A stretch of DNA of 42,924 nucleotides from Paulinella micropora. Lineage: Eukaryota > Cercozoa > Imbricatea > Euglyphida. A model generated the notes under the pieces. That model worked only from the letters and a program-made list of their open reading frames with translations, was not told the origin of the DNA and ran no database searches. Of the stretch, positions 17,364 to 27,777 are shown in pieces (position 1 is the first letter of the stretch; each line of letters starts with the position of its first letter). Both the position numbers and the translations under genes were made by a program. Location: contig BJOX01000115.1 of NCBI GenBank assembly GCA_009731375.1, positions 258,153-301,076 of the forward strand. Direction: 5' to 3'.

Positions 17364-19229
17364 TCACAACGGCTGCCTCTTACATTTCCCAGATGGAACG
17401 AAATGATTGACTGTGTGCCACGGAAAACATTCTCCAGTTCTGCAAAAAAAATAGCGACAATCGCTGCAATAAGCACTGGTACGCTTGCGGATTCCATTAC
17501 TAGCACACACCGCACAACAAACCGAGTTCTGCTTACCCGCGCCGCGCTTACCATCACTCGCCTCGTTTGTAAGACTTACCAAATGGCCAGGGCATATCAC
17601 ACGCTTGCCACTCGCTGCGCTCCTAGAACCTCCAAAAAGCCCCGCATAAGACACCAAACCCTCAATAAGTTCCTTGAGCATGTCTTTGCGTGTTTTTTCT
17701 TCATGAAACTGTTTGTAGATGATAGTTGTGTTTGTAACCGCAACATCTAACAAACCCGCAAATAACTTGAACCAAGGCTTGTTGAATCTTACCGCCTTCT
17801 CAACTCCGTAACGAAGTCGTAACTGATCGCCTGTATCAACGCCGCCCATGTGCTGAGTGTATGTCTTGCAAATTTCAAAACAATTCACTGGAACCGTAGC
17901 TCCACCCCCCCCATGCAGCCTCCTTTCGACGTGGCTCATGGTACCCCCCAACACAGTTGACAAAAAATAAACCACCTGGGTGTCTTTCCAAGCAACAGCA
18001 TGCATAGTGACTCCGTTATGACTCCAAGTGGCCATTGCGGACGTGCCCCGGTCACTATTCTTCTTGACTTCGTCCAGTAGCTCCTTTGCCGCCCTCAGCC
18101 TGGGTTTGACAACAGTGCCAATGCAGTTGATGCCCCTCTTTAGGACACAGTCAAAAAACAACTGCAGCCCTGTGTAAAACCTATCTAAAGCGATGATCCT
18201 GCCGCTTTGGTCGATGCCGGCTAGGTCTAAAAGCTTCATAACAACTGCATACGTCATTCCGTGCCCAGAATCGTCCTGCACCGTTCCCTCACCCTCATAA
18301 CAAAGCAGCGTATAAAAATAGCCTGTTACTGAACAGCACAGAGCAAACAGTTTGAATCCCCATTTGATGGGTTTTTTCGGTAAGTATTGCCTGAGGTAGG
18401 TACGCCCTTTAAAAGGGATCATTCCCTCGTCGATTGACACCCACTGACCCAATTCCCACAGCCTAGGAAAATTTTCTTGTATAATCTCAATAAAGACTCG
18501 AACATTGAAAAGTTTGTCATACTGAGGGGAGTCACGAGGAGCTGCCAGACGGGGGTCAGTGAGATGAAAATAACGTTTGATATTCTGATACCTCACGTAC
18601 CCCATGATGCTTGCAAGGTCTGGCCACTGCCAGAAGTCTGACACAGCGCCAATCCAATAATCTGTTTCAGCAGGCAACCCCATCACCCCCATCATTATAA
18701 GGATCGCCAAAAATGAAAGTATGTCAGATAGTGTCACGGGTACCCAAGGCCGCTGACGCTCTGAGGGGTTGAGATTACGTTTCCAGGTTGCATACTTGTT
18801 GGTGTTTCTTGTGACATTCTGCCAGAATTGCGTGGGTAAGAACATAAAGAAAATATCCACCATACTGAGGAGGTCGGGGGAACGCACAGAAAGTGATGCC
18901 CTGGACTGCCCTTCGAATGCCGGCAGCACACGAGGAGGTGCAACACCCACCTTCCATTCTTTGACATCTTTGAACTCACTGGCAGGTAGGCTATCGCCTT
19001 CGTCAATCTCTAGTGCCGGATCCTCCTCCTCGTCTTCACCAGACCCCTCATCTTCTTCGACATCATCGTCACTGACAAGTGAGTCGCTGGGATGAGGGGC
19101 TCGTTTGTTGTCCATATCTCCTTCTTTTTGATCCTCTTCATCGATTGAACTACCCGACTCATCCCCCGACTCTGGCGGTCTGTTGGAAAACAGTACAGTA
19201 AGGAATACTGACAGCCAACGCCGATGCAT
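17364..19229 (-). CDS. piggyBac transposase, 621 aa, intact catalytic core
   Basis: The open frame runs from ATG 19229 to the stop at 17364. An acidic N-terminus (Asp/Glu/Ser-rich, residues 20-80) precedes the piggyBac domain starting near residue 110. The three catalytic Asp residues are visible: SIDEGMIPFKGR (about 266), IIALDRFYTG (about 348) and MGGVDTGDQLRLRY (about 464). The C-terminus has the Cys/His-rich cross-brace finger CCAVC...YCSDCRYFFC...CFPWH, which binds the element ends in this family. The enzyme cuts and pastes DNA at TTAA. A TTTTCCAACAG acceptor-like sequence just before the acidic region suggests that upstream exons may replace the first residues. Confidence 0.92.
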   Translation of the reverse strand: MHRRWLSVFLTVLFSNRPPESGDESGSSIDEEDQKEGDMDNKRAPHPSDSLVSDDDVEEDEGSGEDEEEDPALEIDEGDSLPASEFKDVKEWKVGVAPPRVLPAFEGQSRASLSVRSPDLLSMVDIFFMFLPTQFWQNVTRNTNKYATWKRNLNPSERQRPWVPVTLSDILSFLAILIMMGVMGLPAETDYWIGAVSDFWQWPDLASIMGYVRYQNIKRYFHLTDPRLAAPRDSPQYDKLFNVRVFIEIIQENFPRLWELGQWVSIDEGMIPFKGRTYLRQYLPKKPIKWGFKLFALCCSVTGYFYTLLCYEGEGTVQDDSGHGMTYAVVMKLLDLAGIDQSGRIIALDRFYTGLQLFFDCVLKRGINCIGTVVKPRLRAAKELLDEVKKNSDRGTSAMATWSHNGVTMHAVAWKDTQVVYFLSTVLGGTMSHVERRLHGGGGATVPVNCFEICKTYTQHMGGVDTGDQLRLRYGVEKAVRFNKPWFKLFAGLLDVAVTNTTIIYKQFHEEKTRKDMLKELIEGLVSYAGLFGGSRSAASGKRVICPGHLVSLTNEASDGKRGAGKQNSVCCAVCASNGIRKRTSAYCSDCRYFFCRTGECFPWHTVNHFVPSGKCKRQPL

Positions 19230-19401
19230 GTATGGAAGTACAGAAATCTACTATACTTCCAGCATCGTCCTTGGCCGACAACAAAACAGAAGCAAATTGC
19301 ACAAAATAGCTGAAACCAGGTAGGGATAGGTACACATAGTCATCGTCATCAGGGTCGCTGGGTATCAAGCCGTCCTCACTGCAAACACGCAGAGAAACCA
19401 T
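19230..19401 (-). CDS. Possible second 5' exon of the piggyBac transposase
   Basis: An open frame from ATG 19401 begins MVSLRVCSEDGLIPSDPDDD and has an acidic Asp run, matching the acidic character of the transposase N-terminus. A GTACCT donor-like site follows the Asp run at about 19333, and an acceptor-like TTTTCCAACAG lies at about 19190. It may be spliced onto the transposase frame; no direct proof. Confidence 0.3.
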
Positions 19402-19442
19402 TCGACATCACAAGAAAAATTCGAGGTTCAAGAAAAACAAGT

Positions 19443-19757
19443 CTACCCAGCATTTATTGCATTTTTGGCATCTCCGTCGATTTCCTGGCCTTGCCCAAGT
19501 ATGCCGTTATCGGCAGAGCCACTCCCTTCAATTCTGTATTTGATAATCTCCGAAGCAATCATCATGGAATCGTCTTCATCCTCCGCATCCCACTTCATCC
19601 AAAACTTGTCTTTTGTACGACCATACTGTCGAGAAACAGTACCCTCAATCTCCCTCGTCTTCCAGTCATCAGGCCATTTTTGTTTGGCATAAGCCTCACC
19701 AAATTCCCTGACCGGAAGACGCACACGGACTGTGAGAAGCTCTTGGTGCGCAGACAT
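19443..19757 (-). CDS. Possible N-terminal exon of the piggyBac transposase
   Basis: The ATG at 19757 opens MSAHQELLTVRVRLPVREFG and continues with EGTVSRQYGRTKDKFWMKWD, a short beta-barrel-like pattern with aromatic residues, then an acidic stretch, to a stop at 19443. It lies inside the transposon on the transposase strand. Many piggyBac genes have 5' exons of this kind, so I infer a spliced transcript. It could instead be a separate accessory ORF. Confidence 0.45.
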   Translation of the reverse strand: MSAHQELLTVRVRLPVREFGEAYAKQKWPDDWKTREIEGTVSRQYGRTKDKFWMKWDAEDEDDSMMIASEIIKYRIEGSGSADNGILGQGQEIDGDAKNAINAG

Positions 19758-20009
19758 GATTTTGAAAAAAAAAAAATGTCCCCGCCACGTAAAAAAAGGC
19801 AACGAAAATTCGTGAAAAAAAGTGGTTGGTGCCTGGTTTCAGTTTCATATTTAAGTCACTTCTAGAAAAGCTATGACATTCTGGTTTTCACAGATAGCTT
19901 CCCCAACACGTAAATATTAAATTTGCAGCGTAGTACAGCTTGTTTCGATTGGTATTTATGTTTTTATTCAACTCAAAAATTCAAACCACTTTTGGGGATT
20001 TGGGGATTG

Positions 20010-20023
20010 AAACCGGTTAAGGG
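20010..20023 (-). repeat. piggyBac right terminal inverted repeat
   Basis: AAACCGGTTAAGGG, followed by the second TTAA. Matches the left end over all 14 bases. Confidence 0.95.
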
Positions 20024-20027
20024 TTAA

Positions 20028-20580
20028 GTTCCTTTTTATAATTAAGCTCGTAAGGGTTAGACCTCCGGTCGTAATACAAGCCTGCCGCACCGGCGTGACA
20101 CTAATTAAACTTGAATCTATCATAAGTTTACTTACTACTACTACTGATATATCATAGCCTGAGGCTGACTGCCGCAAAGGTTGAAGCATCCGTATGATTT
20201 TTGGCGCTGCCGGGCCGCACCACAACTTGAAGTCACGAGTCCACTTGAACTTGAAAGTTACTATCACAGGCTGAGGCGCGGCATCCGGCGCAATTGATGT
20301 CATTACATTAATACCAGGCCGCAGTATCCTTTATATATACTCACTGTTACGCGGGTAGTAATAGCTAGAAATTAAACGTTTTCAGTTTTCAAGCCTGACG
20401 GTTGCTCGCCGCCGGAACTTTTGTTTATTCAGTGAATTTCAGTGAAACTAATTCGAGCCATTCTGAATGTTTCAAAGTTATCCTAGATAGTAAGCAATAT
20501 TATTAATATTAAAAGTGATTTCATTGCAAGTGCAAGAGCAACTGCACAGTGAAGTTCAGTGAATTGAATACATATTATAC
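20028..20580. other. Unique non-repeat segment, no gene seen
   Basis: About 550 bp of mixed-composition sequence between the transposon and the CATA array. Neither strand has a long frame with protein-like content. The end (20531-20570) holds the first copy of a dispersed repeat, GCAAGTGCAAGAGCAACTGC and AGTTCAGTGAATTG. Confidence 0.5.
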
Positions 20581-20886
20581 CTACATACATCCACACATCC
20601 ACACATACATACATACATACATACATACATACATACATACATACACACACACATACACACACATACATACATACATACATAGTGTCATACATACATACAG
20701 ACATACATACATAGTGTCATACACACATACATACATACATACACATAAACATAGGGCACACATACATACATACATACATACATGCATACATACATGCATG
20801 CATGCATACATACATACATACATACATACACGCATGCATACATGCATACATGCATACATGCATACATATTTACATATATACATACG

Positions 20887-20917
<31 letters not shown>

Positions 20918-21784
20918 GCATACGCACGTATACATGAATACATACATACATACATACACACATGCATACATACATACATACGTACGTATGTACATACATA
21001 CATACATACATACATACACACACACAAACACACACACACACACAAACATATACACACATGTATATATATGTATATGTATATATATACATACATACATACA
21101 TACATACATGCATGCATACATACATACATAAACACAAATACACATACATACATACATACATACACGCATGCATACATGCATGCATGCATACATGCATACA
21201 TACATACATACATACATACGTACATACAACATACATACATACATACATATGCATACGCACGTATACAGGAATACATACATACGTACGTACATACACACAT
21301 ACATACATACATACATACACACACAAATATATATATATATATATATTGTATATAGGTATATATATACACACATACATACATACATACATACATAAACACA
21401 AATACACATACATACATACATACATACATACATACACACACACACAGACACACAGACATACCCGCATACATACATACATTTTATACATACACAAGTACAT
21501 ACATACATACATACATACATACATACATACATAGAGAAAGCAAGGGCAACTGCACTGAATTCAGTGAATTGCATACATTCATACACACATACATACATAC
21601 ATACATACATATACATACATACACATACATACATATGTACATACGCACACACACACACACACATACACACACAGACAAACAGACATACCCGCATACATAC
21701 ATGCATATATACACACATACACACACATACATATGTACATACGTACATACATACGTACATACATACATAAATACATACATACAC

Positions 21785-21817
<33 letters not shown>

Positions 21818-21933
21818 AAGCAAGTGCAACTGCACTAAAGTTCAGTGAATAGCATACATTCATACACACATACGTACATACATACATACATACATACATA
21901 TACATACATATACACGTACGTACGTACGCACAT

Positions 21934-21935
<2 letters not shown>
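20531..21935. repeat. (CATA)n array punctuated by a dispersed repeat of about 40 bp
   Basis: ACATACATAC repeats with CATG, CGTA, ACAC and GACA variants. Three copies of a unique module containing GCAACTGCACTGAA and TTCAGTGAATTGCATACATT occur at about 20531, 21537 and 21820, each passing straight into CATA units. This is what one expects if a transposon or retroelement end with a CATA tail was copied with the satellite. Long open frames here are repeat translations and are not genes. Confidence 0.9.
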
Positions 21936-21936
<1 letters not shown>

Positions 21937-22000
<64 letters not shown>

Positions 22001-22096
22001 GAAGAGAAGAAGAAGAAGAAGAAGAAGAAGAAGAAGAAGAAGAAGAAGAAGAAGAAGAAGAAGAAGAAGAAGAAGAAGAAGAAGAAGAAGAAGAAA
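21937..22096. repeat. (CAA)n followed by (GAA)n
   Basis: About 21 CAA units then about 30 GAA units. The pure purine GAA tract can form triplex DNA. Confidence 0.95.
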
Positions 22097-22280
22097 TCAA
22101 AAATTCCTCGTGTTTTGCGATTTGTGTAATACGTTCTGCTCTCCACTCTTATGTTGAAGCTGTAATTCGGGTTAAAACATAAATTTAACGCGGTTATGAT
22201 TGCAAACTCTGCATCATTATCGGGTTATTTTTATCGTTTTTCCCGTTAGCTGAATAAGAAAAACAGATACTCCTAAAGAA

Positions 22281-22596
22281 AGAAAGAAAGAAGAAGAAGA
22301 AGAAGAAGAAGACGAGGAAGAAGATTTGAATTTTTATGAAAGAAGAAGAAGAAGAAGAAGAAGAAGAAGAAGAAGAAGAAGAAGAAGAAGAAGAAGAAGA
22401 AGAAGAAGAAGAAGAAGAAGAAGAAGAAGAAGAAGAAGAAGAAGAAGAAGAAGAAGAAGAAGAAGAAGAAAGAAAGCCTCGCTGTACAATTTTAATTTTT
22501 ATTAAAGAAGAAGAAGCAGAAGAAGAAGAAGAAGAAGAAGAAGAAGAAGAAGAAGAAGAAGAAGAAGAAGAAGAAGAAGAAGAAGAAGAAGAAGCT
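22281..22596. repeat. (GAA)n arrays
   Basis: Two long GAA tracts (22343-22470 and 22505-22592) and a shorter one at 22290-22320. The spacer ATTTTAATTTTTAT separates the long ones and TTTGAATTTTTATGAAAG precedes the first, so the unit may have been partly duplicated with its flank. Confidence 0.95.
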
Positions 22597-22866
22597 TAAG
22601 GGTATGAGTGAGGAAGGAATTGGAAGCGAAAGAAGTAATGAGGGAGATATTGAGGGAAAAGTAGAGAGCAGAGCGGAACTGTGGGCAGTAGATAATACAC
22701 TTTTTTACGTGCCTCAAAATGGCTTCCAATAAAAGTTTTTCGCCTTAGTATTCATCAAGTTTCCCGTAAACAAATACAAACAAACAAAACACCCCAAATG
22801 TAGTTATATTGAACACTTCATAAAACATAAGTATTATTAATAATATCATTATATATTTAATATATA
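22597..22866. other. AT-rich unique sequence, no gene seen
   Basis: No protein-like frame. The last 40 bases (TATTATTAATAATATCATTA, then TATATTTAATATATA) resemble the AT-rich promoters of the viral genes at 2.7-17 kb and lead into a short ORF. Confidence 0.4.
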
Positions 22867-22974
22867 ATGGATAAAACAGAACAACTCAAACAATTAAGAA
22901 AACAGAAGAGAGCAGAGTATGTAAAAGAAAGAAGAAAACAGAAACTTGATATACCTGTGTATGCGGTAAGCTAA
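22867..22974 (+). CDS. Short Lys/Arg-rich ORF, 35 aa, perhaps a second viral remnant
   Basis: ATG 22867 to TAA 22972-22974, reading MDKTEQLKQLRKQKRAEYVK and then more basic residues. The composition and AT-rich leader resemble the small basic genes of the viral block (such as 16622-16819), though the sequences are not alignable by eye. About 110 bp beyond the stop the strand is open in pieces without a start. It may be the broken end of another virus copy or simply chance. Confidence 0.3.
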   Translation: MDKTEQLKQLRKQKRAEYVKERRKQKLDIPVYAVS

Positions 22975-23191
22975 TAGGGATATACGGAAAATACACACTC
23001 ACGAGAAATCAGACTTTCATAGAGACTTCTTCGCAGAGAAAGAAAAAGTTCAGATAGGCGGACATAAAGTAATTCGTATAACTTAACTGTGGGCAGATAG
23101 AACTGCAAACATGCAGTCCTTCTTGTTGGTTTACTCACCAGCTCCAGGTCTGGTCGCTGGTGGCCCCTTGGATTGGTGTGCCAGGGGCACA

Positions 23192-24185
23192 GGTGGCACC
23201 GCAAACATGATAACCACATGGTTGAAGAACATTTATTGCAGATTACGGATGCTTAGGGGTAAAAAAAAAGTGCCCGACCTTGAGCTAGGGTAAAAAAAGT
23301 GCCACCTGTGGTGGTGGCACTTTTTTTACCCTTGGCTCGACAGAAAACGAAGGTAAGTGTCATCAGTAGGGTCGGGCGAAAAGTGCCAGGGGGGGGGGGG
23401 GGGGGGGGGGACCNNNNNNNNNNNNNNNNNNNNNNNNNNNNNNNNNNNNNNNNNNNNNNNNNNNNNNNNNNNNNNNNNNNNNNNNNNNNNNNNNNNNNNN
23501 NNNNNNNNNNNNNNNNNNNNNNNNNNNNNNNNNNNNNNNNNNNNNNNNNNNNNNNNNNNNNNNNNNNNNNNNNNNNNNNNNNNNNNNNNNNNNNNNNNNN
23601 NNNNNNNNNNNNNNNNNNNNNNNNNNNNNNNNNNNNNNNNNNNNNNNNNNNNNNNNNNNNNNNNNNNNNNNNNNNNNNNNNNNNNNNNNNNNNNNNNNNN
23701 NNNNNNNNNNNNNNNNNNNNNNNNNNNNNNNNNNNNNNNNNNNNNNNNNNNNNNNNNNNNNNNNNNNNNNNNNNNNNNNNNNNNNNNNNNNNNNNNNNNN
23801 NNNNNNNNNNNNNNNNNNNNNNNNNNNNNNNNNNNNNNNNNNNNNNNNNNNNNNNNNNNNNNNNNNNNNNNNNNNNNNNNNNNNNNNNNNNNNNNNNNNN
23901 NNNNNNNNNNNNNNNNNNNNNNNNNNNNNNNNNNNNNNNNNNNNNNNNNNNNNNNNNNNNNNNNNNNNNNNNNNNNGGGGGGGGGGGGGGGGGGGGGGGT
24001 GGTGACACTTACCTTCGTTTTCTGTCGAGCCAAGGGTAAAAAAAAGTGCCACTCCCCACCACAGCTTGTAGGTGGCACCGCAAACATGATAACCACATGG
24101 TTGAAGAAAATTTATCGCATATTACGGATGCCTAGGGTAAAAAAAGTGCCACCCGACCTTGAGGCTAGGTAAAAAAAGTGTCACC
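23192..24185. repeat. Foldback/direct repeat complex around an assembly gap
   Basis: Two direct copies of about 115 bp (23192-23310 and 24071-24185) share GGTGGCACCGCAAACATGAT and TAAAAAAAGTGCCAC boxes. Inside them an inverted pair of about 50 bp (23314-23362 and 24000-24052) faces the gap: CCCTTGGCTCGACAGAAAAC on one side, its reverse complement on the other. Poly-G runs lie on both gap edges. This has the form of a palindromic or terminal-inverted-repeat element whose centre could not be assembled. Confidence 0.75.
23414..23976. other. Assembly gap, 563 N
   Basis: Unknown bases between two poly-G runs; long open frames spanning it are artefacts. Confidence 1.
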
Positions 24186-24717
24186 CCCCTGGCACCCGAC
24201 GCTACTGTACCAGTGCTAAACGAATGTGGTGCACCAGCGACCTGACCTGGAGCCAGTGTGTGAGCGTGACCATGGCTCCTTGAGAGAGGAAACGGAGCCA
24301 GGTGAACGATATTTTATGATAGGTAATGATACAGACGAAATATTTTATCTGTTAGAATATTGAGCACACTGGTTAACGTTATAAATACACAATCTCCTGA
24401 TTATTGTCCTGATTAACTAGCATTTTTATCTATTTATTTTTGACTTTGGCTTGGACCTGCCAGACCTTAATGTCTTTGGTGAGAGTTCTTGATGTGTGAT
24501 TTCTCTGGGAAGTTGGTTTTTTACAACCACCACTTAAGCTACCAGGACCCAGCCAGACCCAGAAACTCAAGCAACATTACGCACTAGAGGCTATGTGCCG
24601 AAACTGCCAAGCATTTTTTTTGTACATGACTCAGTTGCCAGCCAGAGACAGACCAAATTCGAAGAACAACAACAACTCGATACTCAGAGAGATGGCAGTG
24701 ATGGCTAACAACAACAA
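24186..24717. other. Unique sequence, no gene seen
   Basis: Mixed-composition sequence with short frames only. Neither strand shows a motif, RNA gene or clear repeat. Confidence 0.5.
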
Positions 24718-24776
24718 CTCTCTCTCTCTCTCTCTATCTCTCTCCTCTCTCTCTCTATCTCTCTCCTCTCTCTCTC

Positions 24777-24807
<31 letters not shown>

Positions 24808-24809
24808 GA

Positions 24810-24859
<50 letters not shown>

Positions 24860-24932
24860 GATCTCTCTCTCTTTCTCTCTCTCTCTCTTTCTCTCTCTCT
24901 CCTTCTCTCCTCTCTCTCTCTCACTACTATAG
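24718..24932. repeat. (CT)n microsatellite
   Basis: CT dinucleotides with scattered A, G and TT interruptions. Confidence 0.95.
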
Positions 24933-25277
24933 GTACCACCAAGGGTTTATCCAACACCCGTACGGGTCCACGGCCGTGGACCGCAGTGGACGCGAAATTC
25001 CAGGCGGTTTTCAGTATTTTTCTCATATCATCCCTACTGTTGTTTGACTATCCTTGATCTGAGGCGATGTCCTCCAGCGAGGAATCGGAAGAAAAACATG
25101 TAAAATAAAAAAGTAAAGAAAACAAAAGTACTTTGAAAGGCACTAGTAGAACGTCCTTCAGAAAAAACAATCGACAAAATTCTGTCTGAGGAACGATTTG
25201 CTTAGGCAAGAAGATGGATTGATCGCGATGTCCATGTACGTTTCCAAATTTCAAAATCGCTTCTTTGTATGTTTGTA
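24933..25277. other. Unique sequence, no gene seen
   Basis: About 340 bp without convincing coding content. It contains a short palindrome, GGTCCACGGCCGTGGACC, at about 24966. Confidence 0.5.
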
Positions 25278-25556
25278 ATCTCTCTCTCTCTCATATTCAT
25301 ACTCATATGTATTTATACTTAAGTTATACTCATACTCATACTCATACTCATACTCATACTCATACTCATACTCATACTCATACTCATACTCATACTCATA
25401 CTCATACTCGTACTCACAGTAATACTTATATTGTATACTCATACTCATACTCATACTCATACTCATACTCATACTCATAATCATATACTCTCTCTCTATC
25501 TCTCTTCTTCTTCTTCTTCTTCTTCTCTTTATTGAGAGAACAATTTTACAATTGGA

Positions 25557-25598
<42 letters not shown>

Positions 25599-25654
25599 CT
25601 ATCTCTCTCTCTTTCTCTTTCTCTTTCTCTATATATCTCTCTCTCTTCAACTTG

Positions 25655-25694
<40 letters not shown>

Positions 25695-25756
25695 TTCTTT
25701 CTTTCTCTCTCTTTTATTCTCTCTCTATCTCTTTCTCTCTCTCTCTCTCTCTCGAT

Positions 25757-25787
<31 letters not shown>

Positions 25788-25840
25788 CTCTTTTTTTGTT
25801 TTGTTTTTTTTATTCATTCTTATACTCATACTCATACTCA

Positions 25841-25909
<69 letters not shown>

Positions 25910-25940
25910 TCATACCAACTTATACTCGTACTTGTGGTCA

Positions 25941-26029
<89 letters not shown>

Positions 26030-26235
26030 GCAATGTTTTTTAATGTGTTTGCTTTTGTTCTTGGTAACCTCTTCTTCTTCTTCTTTTTCTTCTTCTTCTT
26101 CTTCTTCTTCTTCTTCTTCTTCTTCTTCTTCTTCTTCTTCTTCTTCTTCTTCTTCTTCTTCTTCTTCTCCTCCTCCTCCTCCTCCTCCTTTTTCTTCTTC
26201 TTCTACTACTACTACTACTACTACTACTTCTGCTT

Positions 26236-26273
<38 letters not shown>

Positions 26274-26301
26274 GCTGCTGCTGCTACTACTACTACTACT
26301 T

Positions 26302-26338
<37 letters not shown>

Positions 26339-26343
26339 CACTA

Positions 26344-26382
<39 letters not shown>

Positions 26383-26460
26383 ATACTACTACTGTTACTG
26401 CTGCTACGACTACTACTACTACTACTACTACTACTACTGCTACTACTGCTGCTGCTGTTG

Positions 26461-26501
<41 letters not shown>

Positions 26502-26515
26502 GCTACTACTACTAC

Positions 26516-26547
<32 letters not shown>

Positions 26548-26640
26548 CTTCTTCTTCTTCTTCTTCTTCTTCTTCTTCTTCTTCTTCTTCTTCTTCTTCT
26601 TCTTCTTCTTCTTCTTCTCTTCCTCCTCATCGTCTTCCTC
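25278..26640. repeat. Compound microsatellite block
   Basis: Successive CT, ACTCAT (25328-25480), CTT, CT (25556-25800), CT/TA (25840-25907), CT (25940-26022), CTT (26070-26165), CCT, ACT/GCT (26205-26518) and CTT (26519-26625) tracts. All long open frames in both directions are repeat translations. Confidence 0.97.
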
Positions 26641-26987
26641 CTCCTATAGCTAGGCATTCACCTTCCTCCAGTACTAGTACTGCTAGTGCAATTCATCCTT
26701 TCTTGACCCAGAATATAAAAGTAGAAAAAGAAAAGATAGAGATGAAGGTGTTGCAGAAGGCATTGAAAGGAAACGCAAGGAAGCGAAAAGATAGTATTAT
26801 AAAGATATATCAGACAGTGAATATGAAACGAATGAGAAAGGCAAAGAAATTAGAGTGGGCTTAGACGGACGCCCATGAAGACAGGAACCTACCCATGCAA
26901 CACATGTTTCCCGTTCTGGACGTAGGATGCGCTCACCACCTAATAAGGGAGCAAAATCGTATGCAGCCAGGCGAGATAAGGAGGAGG

Positions 26988-26990
<3 letters not shown>
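26641..26990 (+). other. Unique spacer, possible short exon-like piece
   Basis: The plus frame that leaves the CTT repeat stays open to 26864 with a Lys-rich end (KVLQKALKGNARKRKDSIIK). It has no independent start and may be chance. Nothing else recognised. Confidence 0.25.

Positions 26991-27063
<73 letters not shown>
26991..27063. repeat. (AGT)n microsatellite
   Basis: About 22 AGT units preceded by GGAGGAGGAG. Confidence 0.95.
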
Positions 27064-27183
27064 ATACGCGCACGTAATCCTAGATACATATACTAGCTGT
27101 ACTATATATCTAGCTATACACTTGTATTACTGTATTAGTAAGTAATTTTTTTATGCATGTGTGTCTTTTATTTTATTTCTTAA

Positions 27184-27367
27184 ATATCTAATTAATTGGG
27201 ACAGCGCCTCCAGCGCGCACTCGAGCCTGACTTTTAAGGATACTACGAAAGACCGTCGGGATGGCGGCGCGCCCGCGGCGGCGGCCAACGTATTGTTCAC
27301 CAGTGCCACCTCGCTGCGCCGCACGGCCACGCACTGCCAGTTTGATTTCGTATTCTGGTTTCCATGA
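27184..27367 (+). pseudogene. GC-rich coding tail, unknown protein
   Basis: The plus frame reads INWDSASSAHSSLTFKDTTK, continues Ala-rich (GGAPAAAANVLF) and ends CQFDFVFWFP-stop at 27367. The GC content jumps sharply from the AT-rich sequence before it. It looks like the last 60 codons of a gene whose beginning is absent, with the same composition as the 29-43 kb block. Function unknown. Confidence 0.35.
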
Positions 27368-27777
27368 AACCAAAACAGACGACGAAACAGAAAATCAAAA
27401 CAGAAAATCGAAACAGGAGATCAAAACAAAAAACCGAAATAGAAAATCGAAACAGGAGATCGAAACAGGAAACTGAAATAGAAAATCGAAACAAGAGATC
27501 GAAACAGGAAACCGAAACAGAAAATCGAAACAGAAAATCAAAACAGAAAATCGAAATAGAAAATCGAAACAAGACATCGAAACCGAAAATCGAAACAGAA
27601 AAGCAAAACAGAAAAATCAAAACAAGAGATCGAAACAGGAAACTAGAACAGAAAATCGAAACAGAAAACTGAAACAGAAAACTGAAACAGAAAATCGAAA
27701 CAGAAAAGCAAAACAGAAAAGCAAAACAGAAAATTAAAACAGAAAATCGAAACAGGAAATCAGAACAGGAAATAAAA
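27368..27777. repeat. Minisatellite AAACAGAAAATCGA, unit about 14 bp
   Basis: About 29 degenerate head-to-tail copies of a 14-bp unit, with AAACAGGAGATCGA and AAACAGAAAAGC variants. It starts right after the coding tail and runs straight into the first hairpin-rich repeat. Confidence 0.9.

Larger units (their letters stand above)
17171..20027. mobile_element. piggyBac transposon with TTAA duplications
   Basis: TTAA at 17171-17174 and 20024-20027 flank a 2,849-bp element. The termini CCCTTAACCGGTTT (17175-17188) and AAACCGGTTAAGGG (20010-20023) are perfect 14-bp inverted repeats starting with CCC, as in piggyBac elements. Subterminal CCACTTTTGGGGAT-type boxes occur inside both ends (about 17191, 17211 and 19987). 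It carries a transposase ORF on the minus strand. Perfect ends and an open transposase indicate a recent insertion compared with the decayed virus beside it. Confidence 0.95.

Noticed and set aside
17171-20027. piggyBac-virus fusion element of the Teratorn type
   Set aside because: The transposon is complete and only 2.85 kb between its own terminal repeats, so no viral genes lie inside it.
20549-21838. Long open frames with HTYIHTYI or VCMYVCMY repeats
   Set aside because: They are translations of CATA microsatellites; stop-free in several frames on both strands and without unique sequence.
20581-22600. CRISPR-like spaced repeats
   Set aside because: The repeats are simple satellites without unique equal-length spacers, and the context is eukaryotic.
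23253-24172. Open frames spanning about 250 codons
   Set aside because: They pass through 563 N and poly-G; no information.
25532-26864. Frames of more than 200 codons rich in Ser, Leu, Thr, Phe or Tyr
   Set aside because: Pure products of CT, CTT and ACT repeats; no start context or domain.
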